Below are positions 8,548 through 16,272 of a DNA stretch of 64,000 nucleotides, in pieces. The stretch's first letter is position 1; each line of letters opens with the position of its first letter. The position numbers were made by a program, and so were the translations under genes. The stretch covers positions 62,001 through 126,000 of the forward strand of contig NZ_CP005286.1 of NCBI RefSeq assembly GCF_000819445.1. Direction: 5' to 3'. Under the pieces are notes generated by a model. The model had not been told where the DNA came from. It did no database searches and saw nothing but the letters and a program-made list of their open reading frames with translations. The DNA comes from Corynebacterium humireducens NBRC 106098 = DSM 45392. Its GTDB lineage: Bacteria; Actinomycetota; Actinomycetes; Mycobacteriales; Mycobacteriaceae.

Positions 8548-10215
8548 CTAGACGGGGAGCATGCCCGCCAGAACGTTCGACTGCAGGTAGACGAGGGTGC
8601 ACAGCACGAGCAGCAGGCCGACGGACCACCAGACGACGGAGCGGAAGATGGCGGACTCGCGGCCCTCGAGGTTGACGGCGGTGGCGGCGATGGCCAGGGA
8701 CTGCGGGGAGATCATCTTGCCGACCACGCCGCCGGAGGTGTTCGCAGCGGTCATGAGGTGGGGGTCGAGGCCGGTCTCCAGGGCGGCGGTCTTCTGCAGG
8801 TTGGCGAACAGGGCGTTGGCCGAGGTGTCCGAGCCGGTGACGGCGGTGCCCAGCCAGCCGAGGACGGGGGAGAGGAACGCGAAGACGGCGCCGAGTCCGG
8901 CGACCCACGTGCCGATGGCGATGGTCTGCCCGGAGAAGTTCATCACGTACGCCAGGGAGAGCACGCTGATGATGGTGAGCGCGGACCAGCGCATCTTGTG
9001 GAAGCAGCGGCCGATCTCCAGGGCGGCGTCGGCAAGCGAGAGCCGGAAGCGGCCGCCGTGGTCGAACGCGGCGTAGATGACGGCGACGAGCGCGCCGGCG
9101 ATGAGCAGCAGGGTGCCGGGGGAGGACAGCCACTGCAGCTTGTACACGGTGCCGCCCAGCGGCGTGCCGTCGGCGGCGAGGAGGCGGTCGTCGAGGCCGG
9201 GCCACGGGATGCGCACGTCGGTGGCGGCGAGCAGGGCGGGGACGTTGACGCCCCAGGTCCACAGCTTGGCGACGCCGAACACGGCGACGACGAGCACGTA
9301 GGGCAGGACGGCCATCCACACGCGGCCGGGGGTGAGGGCCTCGGGGGCCGCGGGCTTCTCGACGCCGAGGCGCTCCCGCACGTTCTCCGCGCCCTGCGGA
9401 CGCCAGAACCGCAGGAGGAGGACGGCAGCGGCGAGGCCCGCGAGTGCGGCGACGATGTCGGTGAGCTCGTAGGAGAAGAAGGTGGCGCACCACCACTGGG
9501 CGACGGCGAAGGAGAGGCCGATGGCGAGGGCGGCGGGCCAGGCCTCGCGGAGGCCGCGGACGCCGTCGATGATGAGCAGGAGGATGAAGGGGACGAGCAC
9601 GGCGAAGAAGGGGGCCTGGTGGCCGACGACCGCGCCGATGACGGCCGGGTCGAGGTCGGTGAGCGTGCCGGCGGTGGTGATGGGGATGGCCACCGCGCCG
9701 AAGGCGACGGGGGCGGTGTTGGCCAGCAGCACGACGGTGGCGGTCTTCAGCGGGGTGAGGCCGAGGGCGAGGATCATCGTCGCGGTGATGGCGACGGGGG
9801 CGCCGAAGCCGGCGAGCGCCTCGAGGAGGCCGCCGAAGCAGAAGGCGATGAGGATGGCCTGGATGCGCAGGTCACCGCCGCCGATGGTGTCGAAGATGGT
9901 GCGCATGTCCTCGAAGCGGCCGGAGAGCACCGTGACCTGGTAGAACCACAGGGCGAGGACGACGATCCAGACGATGGGGAAGAGCCCGAAGACGGCACCC
10001 TGGCTGGCGGAGAGCAGGGCCAGGTCCCAGGGCATGCCGAAGCCGAGGACGGCGACGAGGAGCGCCACCGCGAGGGCGGTGAGTCCGGAGACGTGTGCGC
10101 GGGCCCTGACGGCCAGCAGCATGACGAAGAACATGATGAGGGGGAGGGTGCCGACGAGTGCCGACAGGGCGAGGTTGCCGCCGACGGCGTCGGTAAGCGC
10201 GGTATAGGTGGTCAC
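8548..10215 (-). CDS. lldP: L-lactate permease (LctP family)
   Basis: A 555-residue polytopic membrane protein of the lactate permease family, the usual size, with about a dozen hydrophobic segments. Family-typical stretches include GGLLEALAGFGAPVAITATM and VTGSDTSANALFANLQ. It imports lactate (and often glycolate) with protons. The start is GTG 10215, preceded by the Shine-Dalgarno sequence AGGAG. Expression starts from a LldR-controlled promoter in the divergent region and continues into lldR. Confidence 0.92.
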   Translation of the reverse strand: MTTYTALTDAVGGNLALSALVGTLPLIMFFVMLLAVRARAHVSGLTALAVALLVAVLGFGMPWDLALLSASQGAVFGLFPIVWIVVLALWFYQVTVLSGRFEDMRTIFDTIGGGDLRIQAILIAFCFGGLLEALAGFGAPVAITATMILALGLTPLKTATVVLLANTAPVAFGAVAIPITTAGTLTDLDPAVIGAVVGHQAPFFAVLVPFILLLIIDGVRGLREAWPAALAIGLSFAVAQWWCATFFSYELTDIVAALAGLAAAVLLLRFWRPQGAENVRERLGVEKPAAPEALTPGRVWMAVLPYVLVVAVFGVAKLWTWGVNVPALLAATDVRIPWPGLDDRLLAADGTPLGGTVYKLQWLSSPGTLLLIAGALVAVIYAAFDHGGRFRLSLADAALEIGRCFHKMRWSALTIISVLSLAYVMNFSGQTIAIGTWVAGLGAVFAFLSPVLGWLGTAVTGSDTSANALFANLQKTAALETGLDPHLMTAANTSGGVVGKMISPQSLAIAATAVNLEGRESAIFRSVVWWSVGLLLVLCTLVYLQSNVLAGMLPV

Positions 10216-10239
10216 GCGGATCTCCTAGAGTGGGGGATG

Positions 10240-10298
10240 TGGTCGGACCACTGTGGTCAGTCCACGGCAGGTTATATGTCGTGGATCACACACGTCAA
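10240..10298 (-). promoter_or_regulatory. lldP promoter with LldR operator
   Basis: On the minus strand a -35 TTGACG (10298-10293) and -10 TATAAC (10276-10271) are 16 bp apart. The palindrome TGGTCGGACCA at 10240-10250 fits the TNGTNNNACNA operator reported for C. glutamicum LldR and lies downstream of the -10, a position that would block transcription. A weaker half-matching site, TGGTCAGTCCA, is at 10254-10264. Confidence 0.75.
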
Positions 10299-10322
10299 GG
10301 GTCGGGTGTGGAAAAGTGTGCC

Positions 10323-10362
10323 TTGCGTCACCCCGGTGGGCTGGCCTACTATGGTCTGACCA
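10323..10362 (+). promoter_or_regulatory. lutABC promoter with LldR operator
   Basis: A -35-like TTGCGT (10323-10328) and -10 TACTAT (10347-10352) with an 18-bp spacer precede lutA. The perfect palindrome TGGTCTGACCA at 10352-10362 overlaps the -10 edge and start region. A third related half-site begins at 10367. LldR bound here and at the lldP operator would control both arms together. Confidence 0.75.
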
Positions 10363-10406
10363 CAGTTGGTCAGTCGCCACCTTGTCCACCTCCACCTGGA
10401 GAAACC

Positions 10407-11171
10407 ATGAAAATAGCCCTCTTCGCCACGTGCATGGTCGATGCCATGTTCCCGCGCGTAGCGGTCGCCACCACCCGCATCCTCGAACGTCTCGGCCATG
10501 AGGTCATCTTCCCCGAGAACCAGGGCTGCTGCGGCCAGATGCACGTCAACAGCGGCTACCTCGCCGACGCGCTGCCCGTCGTCCGCAACCACGTCCGCGC
10601 CTTCGCCGACGCCGACATCATCGTCGCGCCCTCCGGCTCCTGCGTCGCCTCCGTCCGCCACCAGCAGCCCATGGTCGCCCGCGCCGGCGGCGACACCGGC
10701 CTCGAAACCGAGGCCGTGTCGGTCGGGGAGCGCACCTGGGAACTGTCCCAGCTGCTCATCGACGTCCTCGGCGTCACCTCCGCCGCCGAACTCGGCTCCT
10801 GGTTCCCCCACACCGTCACCTACCACCCCTCCTGCCACGGCTCACGCCTCCTGCGGCTCGGGGACCGGCAGCTCGACCTCATCCGCACCGTCGACGGCAT
10901 CGACGTCCGCCCGCTTCCCGACGCCGCCGAGTGCTGCGGCTTCGGCGGCACCTTCTCCTTCAAGAACCCCGACGTCTCCGGGGCGATGGCCGAAGCCAAG
11001 ATCCGCAACATCGCGGGCTCCGGCGCCGACATCTGCACCGGCGGCGACACCGCCTGCCTCCTGCACCTGGGAGGGGCGATGGAGAAGAGGGGCGTCGGGA
11101 AGCAGACCCTGCACTTCGCTGAAATCCTCGCCTCGACGAAGGAGGAGCCGTGGGCCGCACCGTCCAACTAG
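10407..11171 (+). CDS. lutA: L-lactate utilisation protein LutA (LldE), CCG-domain subunit
   Basis: A 254-residue protein with two CCG (DUF224) domains: NQGCCGQMHVNSGY near residue 35, and HPSCHGSR followed by AAECCGFGGTFSFKNP. It is the cysteine-rich subunit of the LutABC complex, which oxidises L-lactate to pyruvate without a flavin subunit. ATG 10407 gives the conserved MKIALFATCMVD start, with GGAG 7 nt upstream. It overlaps lutB by 22 nt, which implies translational coupling. Confidence 0.92.
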   Translation: MKIALFATCMVDAMFPRVAVATTRILERLGHEVIFPENQGCCGQMHVNSGYLADALPVVRNHVRAFADADIIVAPSGSCVASVRHQQPMVARAGGDTGLETEAVSVGERTWELSQLLIDVLGVTSAAELGSWFPHTVTYHPSCHGSRLLRLGDRQLDLIRTVDGIDVRPLPDAAECCGFGGTFSFKNPDVSGAMAEAKIRNIAGSGADICTGGDTACLLHLGGAMEKRGVGKQTLHFAEILASTKEEPWAAPSN

Positions 11172-12577
11172 GAATCCCCACCTACGGGCAGGGCAACCTG
11201 CACGCCGCGCAGCCGTTCCCGGCGGCCGCGCGGGAACAGATGCGCAACGAGCAGATGCGCGCCAACATCCGCCACGCCACCCACACCATCCGCGACAAGC
11301 GCGCCTCCGTGGTGGAGGAGCTGCCCGACTGGGAGGACCTGCGCGCCGCCGGGTCCGCACTCAAGGAGACCGTCATGGCGCGGCTGCCGGAACTGCTCGA
11401 GCAGTTCGAGGCCGAGTTCACCGCCCGCGGCGGTGTCGTGCACTGGGCGCGGGACGCGGCGGAGGCGAACGCGATCGTGGAACGCCTGGTCCGTGAGACC
11501 GGGGAGACCGAGATCCTCAAGGTGAAGTCCATGGCCACCCAGGAGATCGGACTCAACGAGCACCTGGCCACGGCCGGGATCAACGCGATCGAGACCGACC
11601 TGGCGGAGCTCATCGTGCAGCTCGGCGAGGACAAGCCCTCCCACATCCTCGTGCCCGCCATCCACCGCAACCGCCGCGAGATCCGCGACATCTTCGCCGG
11701 CCACATGCCCGGACCACTCACCGATGAGCCCCGCGTGCTGGCCGAGGCCGCACGTAGGCACCTCCGTGAGAAATTCCTCCGCGCGAAGGTGGCCGTCTCC
11801 GGCGCGAACTTCGGCGTCGCGTCGACGGGCACGCTGGCAGTCGTCGAGTCCGAGGGCAACGGCCGCATGTGCCTCACGCTGCCGGAGACGCTGATCACGG
11901 TGATGGGTATCGAGAAGATCGTGCCCTCCTTCGAGGATCTCGAGGTCTTCCTCCAGCTCCTGCCCCGGTCCTCCACCGGCGAGCGCATGAACCCCTACAC
12001 CTCCCTGTGGACCGGCGTCCACGAGGGCGACGGACCGCAGAACGTCCACCTCGTGCTCCTGGACAACGGCCGCTCCGCGGTGCTGTCCGACCCGGCGGGA
12101 CGTTCGGCACTGCACTGCATCCGCTGCTCCGCGTGCCTCAACGTCTGCCCCGTCTACGAGCACGCCGGCGGCCACGCCTACGGCTCCACCTACCCCGGAC
12201 CCATCGGCGCGATCCTGTCGCCGCAGCTCACGGGCCTGTCCTCGGAGGAGAACGCGTCGCTGCCCTTCGCCTCCACCCTGTGCGGCGCGTGCTACGACGT
12301 CTGCCCCGTCAAGATCAACATCCCCGACATCCTCGTCCACCTGCGCGCCCGCGCCGTCGAGGAGGTGGAGAAGCCCGGCCAGATGTCCCTGCTCATGAGA
12401 GGCATGTCCTGGGCGATGCGCTCCGGGCGCGTCATGTCCGTGCTCGAGCGCGCGCTGCCGCTGGTGCGCTTCCGCATCCGCTGGCTGCCCGGCCTCGTCG
12501 GTGGCTGGACACGCGAACGCGTCATCCCGGCCCCGCCGCAGCAGTCCTTCCGCCACTGGTTCCAGGAGAATCGATGA
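11150..12577 (+). CDS. lutB: L-lactate utilisation iron-sulfur protein LutB (LldF)
   Basis: A 475-residue iron-sulfur subunit. The N-terminal LUD domain contains FGVASTGTLAVVESEGNGRM. Two 4Fe-4S motifs follow, CIRCSACLNVCPVYEHAGG and CGACYDVCPVKINIPD. It should pass electrons from lactate oxidation to the quinone pool. The start is GTG 11150 inside the end of lutA, preceded by GGAGGA. Its stop overlaps the lutC start (ATGA). Confidence 0.93.
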   Translation: MGRTVQLGIPTYGQGNLHAAQPFPAAAREQMRNEQMRANIRHATHTIRDKRASVVEELPDWEDLRAAGSALKETVMARLPELLEQFEAEFTARGGVVHWARDAAEANAIVERLVRETGETEILKVKSMATQEIGLNEHLATAGINAIETDLAELIVQLGEDKPSHILVPAIHRNRREIRDIFAGHMPGPLTDEPRVLAEAARRHLREKFLRAKVAVSGANFGVASTGTLAVVESEGNGRMCLTLPETLITVMGIEKIVPSFEDLEVFLQLLPRSSTGERMNPYTSLWTGVHEGDGPQNVHLVLLDNGRSAVLSDPAGRSALHCIRCSACLNVCPVYEHAGGHAYGSTYPGPIGAILSPQLTGLSSEENASLPFASTLCGACYDVCPVKINIPDILVHLRARAVEEVEKPGQMSLLMRGMSWAMRSGRVMSVLERALPLVRFRIRWLPGLVGGWTRERVIPAPPQQSFRHWFQENR

Positions 12578-13161
12578 ACGCCCGAACCGAGATCATGCAG
12601 CGCCTGCGGGCGTCCCTGTCCGACGCCCCCGCTGCGCCCGAGGTGCCCCGTGCTTATCGACGCACCTCCGTCCGTGACGCGTCCGAGGTCCGCGAGATGC
12701 TCGTCGACCGCCTGGAGGACTACCGGGCGACGGTGCACTCCGCCACGGTGGAGTCGTTGCCGACGCTCCTCGACGGACTGGTCACCGGACCCGTCATCCT
12801 CCCCGACGGCCTCGACCCGATCTGGCTCCCCCTCGCCGAGGAGGTGACCGACCCGTTGGACGCGGCCTGCGTCATCACCTCGTCGACCGTCTCCTGCGCC
12901 GAGACCGGCACCATCTTCCTCACCGGCCGGGCGGACGAGGGACGCCGCGAGCTCTCCCTCATCCCCGACCACCACATCTGCATCGTGCCTGCCGGGACGA
13001 TTGTGGAACTCTTCCCCGAGGCGTGGGAGCGGGTGGCTTCGGTCGGGTTGGAGGGGCCGATCACCATGATCTCCGGGCCGTCCGCCACCTCCGACATCGA
13101 ACTCGAACGCGTCGAGGGGGTGCACGGGCCGCGGCGGCTGGACGTGGTGATCCTGGGGTAG
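12574..13161 (+). CDS. lutC: L-lactate utilisation protein LutC (LldG)
   Basis: A 195-residue LUD-domain protein, the third subunit of the lactate oxidation complex. The family motif region is SSTVSCAETGTIFL, followed by LSLIPDHHICIV. ATG 12574 overlaps the lutB stop in the ATGA configuration and has GGAG upstream. It ends the lutABC operon; a weak hairpin follows at 13342-13368. Confidence 0.9.
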   Translation: MNARTEIMQRLRASLSDAPAAPEVPRAYRRTSVRDASEVREMLVDRLEDYRATVHSATVESLPTLLDGLVTGPVILPDGLDPIWLPLAEEVTDPLDAACVITSSTVSCAETGTIFLTGRADEGRRELSLIPDHHICIVPAGTIVELFPEAWERVASVGLEGPITMISGPSATSDIELERVEGVHGPRRLDVVILG

Positions 13162-13341
13162 GGGCGGTCTTCCGTGGCGGGAGAGCTTCTCGATGACTCC
13201 CGTGAACAGCAGCATCCGTGTGGCACCTCCGGATCGAACTCGGACGTGTTGAGGATGCGCACGGGCCCGCGGCAAGGCGGGACGTGGTGGTGCCGGTTAG
13301 TGGAGCCATGGGACGGATCCAGCGTCACGAGGAGACAGGTT

Positions 13342-13368
13342 GGGGGTGTCCCGGTGAGACGGGACCCC
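13342..13368. terminator. Weak hairpin after lutC
   Basis: An imperfect stem, GGGG then TCCCG paired with CGGGACCCC and a two-base bulge, lies between lutC and the convergent remnant gene. There is no T-tract. The 13162-13341 stretch holds no other feature I can support. Confidence 0.35.
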
Positions 13369-13384
13369 TCCCTGGTCCATGTGG

Positions 13385-13795
13385 TCAGCCGGTGATTTCC
13401 TGTCGGCGGATACGGAACGCCTCCTCCAGTCGATGCTGGGTGCGTGCTGAATAGCGGCTGAATCCCAACATGGAGGCCGTGGCACGGCCGAGGAGCTCGA
13501 AGGAGCCGTCGTCGATGACTGGTATGACGAGGACTTCATGGAACGCGAACCTCAGCGCATTGGCCAGTTCCCGCAGGGGCATGTCCTGGATGGGGACCTG
13601 GCCATCCACTTCCCTGAATTGGTTCCACCTCACGGGGTCAAGTCGGGTGGGCCAGACGAACTCGATTTCGGTCGAAGACTCAACCTGGATTTGTTCCGTG
13701 GGTATGAGCACGTCGATATTCCGGTTGAGCTTCGCAGATGTCCGTTCACGGCCGAAGCACTTGGCCAGAATGACCCGGAGGGGTTCGGAGGGTAT
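13385..13795 (-). pseudogene. C-terminal remnant of a DUF3320-type helicase-like protein
   Basis: The minus-strand frame is open from 13795 to the stop at 13385, but an in-frame TAG (13798-13796) lies just upstream. No ATG is available; GTG 13711 is the first usual start codon and would cut an apparently coding stretch (VILAKCFGRERTSAKLNR). The tail (VPIQDMPLRELANALRFA, then LGFSRYSARTQHRLEEAFR) resembles the C-terminal module of large superfamily-1 helicase/nuclease proteins carrying DUF3320. That match is from memory and moderate. The most likely reading is a 5'-deleted remnant of a defence-type helicase beside the Wadjet operon. A short intact hypothetical gene is the alternative. Confidence 0.45.
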
Positions 13796-14176
13796 CTAGA
13801 ACACTGATGCGAAGTGTTGGCCGCTGATGTCTTGGGGTCCGGTGTCATTCCGTGAAGGGCGGGCTCGAGAGTCGAGAATGGGCGCAACCATGGCCTCGGG
13901 CCCGGCGCTTGCTGGCAACTAAATCTGCGGGCGTAACCCTTCGGTGCCGAGTGCGAACGCGTTGATAGGGTGCGCCTTCAGTATGAGCTTGCTGTTGCAT
14001 CTGTGGGGAGGGTTTTGGCTTCACTGGCAGTGTTTCACGGGAAACGCTGCGCCGCGGGGGTGTATGCACTTTTCAGCTCCGGGCTTCGGCTTCTCGATGA
14101 GAGTTGGGGCGGCGGGGGTCGAACACCTCTTCATATTCAGGCAGCGCATGTCAGGGTCGTGCGGTACTAAAGAGTC
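13796..14176. other. Non-coding gap before the Wadjet operon
   Basis: About 380 bp without a convincing ORF. It holds TGTTTCACGGGAAACG at 14031-14046, which is two mismatches from the parS consensus TGTTTCACGTGAAACA, and TACTAA at 14165-14170, a -10-like element 6 nt before the jetA ATG. No RNA gene was recognised. Confidence 0.6.
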
Positions 14177-15646
14177 ATGAGTCTGGTTTCCCATGCGCTC
14201 GGCTTCGCGCGCTTCCGCAGGACGTCCCCTGTGATGTCGCTGCTGCGCAGCGATCATCTGCCGGTGGTGCTGGCCGTGGTGGCACGCTACTTCCCGCAGG
14301 GGGCGGTGGCCCGGCCGGTGCAGGAGATCTACGCGCTTCTCGACGAAGACCTGCGCAATCTCAATGCCGAGGGCTTCTCTCTGCCGCGTGGCCCGCAGGA
14401 TTACGTGGGCGACTGGGTGCGTAGTGAGTGGTTCATCCGCCGGCCGGGAACCAGCCGCACCGGTGAGACGATTGAGCCCAGCGAGGAGTCGCTGGCGGTG
14501 CTCGATGCACTGCAGCGCTGGGATCGACCGCACCGTACCGTGTCGGCCTCCCGGATGGAGGCGCTCTCGCAGGCCCTGCAGACCCTCGCCCGGGAATCGG
14601 ATCCGGACGCAGGCCAGCGTCTCGCCGAGCTGGAGCGCGAACGTGAGGAGATTGACAGACTCATCGACTCCACCCACCGGGGTGAGTTCGAGGTGCTCAC
14701 GTCAGCGCAGATTCAGGAGCGAGTGGGGGACATTCTGGATCTGGCTGCATCGATACCGGCGGATTTCGCGCGCGTGCGCCAGGAGATCGGTGATCTCAAC
14801 CGGCAGCTGCGTCGTCAGCTTCTTGACCCGGAGGATCCGCGCGGTGACGTCCTGGAGGAGATCTTCCGGGGGGTGGATCTCATCGGCGAATCGGATGCCG
14901 GTCGCAGCTTCAACAGTTTCTTTGATGTCCTGCTGGATCGGGAACGTTCCACGCTGATCGACCGGTGGATCAGCGAGGTTCTCGGGAGGGACGCCACCGG
15001 GGAGATCCCGGAGGAACTGCAGGTCCGTCTGCACCGGGTTTTCCGGGACATGGAGGAGTCCAGTTACGAGGTCAGTGATGAGATGACTTCGCTGGCGCGC
15101 AGCCTGCGGCACTACGTCACCACCGATGAGTTCGCCGAGAATCGGCGCATGGTCCAGTTGCTGCGGGAAACCCGGCACGCCGCCGCGCAGGCGGCCCAGG
15201 CGGGGGCGGTGCATCCGGTCAACCAGATGGAGACCCCGTTGGTGCGGATCGGCATGCAGGTGCGTTCGGTGGCAGCACTGCGGCTGCGGAACCCGGGCGA
15301 GGAGCAGGTCGGGCAGCAGCCGGAGAAGGTCGCTGAGGTCGAGCTGAACACAGACACCCTGCTCGCAGAGATCCGGGCCAGTGAGATTGACTTCGAGGAG
15401 CTGGAGGAAGCGGTGGCCAGAGCTCTCGCACTTCACGTGACCGCCACCATCGCTGAGGTCATGCATCAACATCCTCCGACGCAGGGCTTGGCGAGCGTGG
15501 TTGGTCTCCTGCACCTGGCCATGCAACGAGGATCTCCCACTGGTGCCCCGCAGGTTGTGGAGTGGGAGGATGAAGGAACGAGACGAAGGGCGAGGATCAG
15601 CGGTTGGCAGTTCACACGTCCGGACACCACAGAGGAGCAGCGATGA
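14177..15646 (+). CDS. jetA: Wadjet anti-plasmid protein JetA (MksF, DUF3375)
   Basis: A 489-residue kleisin-like subunit of the type I Wadjet / MksBEFG complex. The N-terminal part (FRRTSPVMSLLRSDHLPVVL) and the helical middle with charged repeats match DUF3375. The complex recognises and cleaves closed circular plasmid DNA; in C. glutamicum the Mks version limits plasmid copy number. TACTAA at 14165-14170 suggests leaderless transcription. Its stop overlaps the jetB start (ATGA), the first of the tight couplings in this four-gene operon. Confidence 0.9.
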   Translation: MSLVSHALGFARFRRTSPVMSLLRSDHLPVVLAVVARYFPQGAVARPVQEIYALLDEDLRNLNAEGFSLPRGPQDYVGDWVRSEWFIRRPGTSRTGETIEPSEESLAVLDALQRWDRPHRTVSASRMEALSQALQTLARESDPDAGQRLAELEREREEIDRLIDSTHRGEFEVLTSAQIQERVGDILDLAASIPADFARVRQEIGDLNRQLRRQLLDPEDPRGDVLEEIFRGVDLIGESDAGRSFNSFFDVLLDRERSTLIDRWISEVLGRDATGEIPEELQVRLHRVFRDMEESSYEVSDEMTSLARSLRHYVTTDEFAENRRMVQLLRETRHAAAQAAQAGAVHPVNQMETPLVRIGMQVRSVAALRLRNPGEEQVGQQPEKVAEVELNTDTLLAEIRASEIDFEELEEAVARALALHVTATIAEVMHQHPPTQGLASVVGLLHLAMQRGSPTGAPQVVEWEDEGTRRRARISGWQFTRPDTTEEQR

Positions 15647-16272
15647 CGGAACCGATGTGGCCAGGCGATTCCGGGACCTTGTCCTATCACTCGCGCCGGG
15701 CTCTGGTGCAGCTGCTCAAGGGGCCGATGATCCGGGCGGAGATGCATCCGCAGGTGTGGAAGGCGATCGTCACCGATCGGGGGGCACTGCAGACTGCTCT
15801 GCACAATGTCTTCCTTGACCTCGTCCTCGACGAGGAAGCCGGGATCGCCTTCTCCCGGGCCGCAGCCGGCGGGCAGGACGTGGAGGTCGAGGGACGCCAG
15901 GAACCGGTGCCGAAAGTGCTGCGCACCGAGTCACTGAGCCACATGGACACCCTCATCATCCTGCACCTGCGGCAGGAACTGGCGTTGGCGGCGCCTGGAG
16001 AGCGTGTCATCATCGACCGTGGTGAACTCCGGGACCAGATCCTCCTCTACCGGGTCGATGCAGAATCCGATGAGGCGAAGCTCGCCCGACGTTATGAGGC
16101 GGCGTTCAAGCGGATGATCGACTATTCGTTGATGTACAAGACCGAGACCGAGGGGCGGTATGAGGTGTCTCCTGCCCTGAGACAGATCTTCGATGCAGCC
16201 ACCGTCGAGGGGGTCCGTGTCGAGTACGAGCGATTCCGCACCGACACCACCATTCCGGAGGACCAGGCATGA
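15643..16272 (+). CDS. jetB: Wadjet protein JetB (MksE, DUF4194)
   Basis: A 209-residue protein of the DUF4194 family, the KITE-like partner that binds the JetA kleisin. Helical and winged-helix-like segments include SYHSRRALVQLLKGPMI and SHMDTLIILHLRQELALA. ATG 15643 overlaps the jetA stop, with GAGGAG 6 nt upstream; the stop overlaps the jetC start. Identity follows from position and size as much as from motifs. Confidence 0.87.
   Translation: MTEPMWPGDSGTLSYHSRRALVQLLKGPMIRAEMHPQVWKAIVTDRGALQTALHNVFLDLVLDEEAGIAFSRAAAGGQDVEVEGRQEPVPKVLRTESLSHMDTLIILHLRQELALAAPGERVIIDRGELRDQILLYRVDAESDEAKLARRYEAAFKRMIDYSLMYKTETEGRYEVSPALRQIFDAATVEGVRVEYERFRTDTTIPEDQA

Noticed and set aside
8758..10359. 533-codon plus-strand frame across lldP
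   Set aside because: Antisense shadow of the permease; repetitive Glu/Gly/Asp composition with no domain.
14100..14130. Possible tRNA T-arm (GGGGTCGAACACC)
   Set aside because: No matching acceptor, anticodon or D arms can be built around it.
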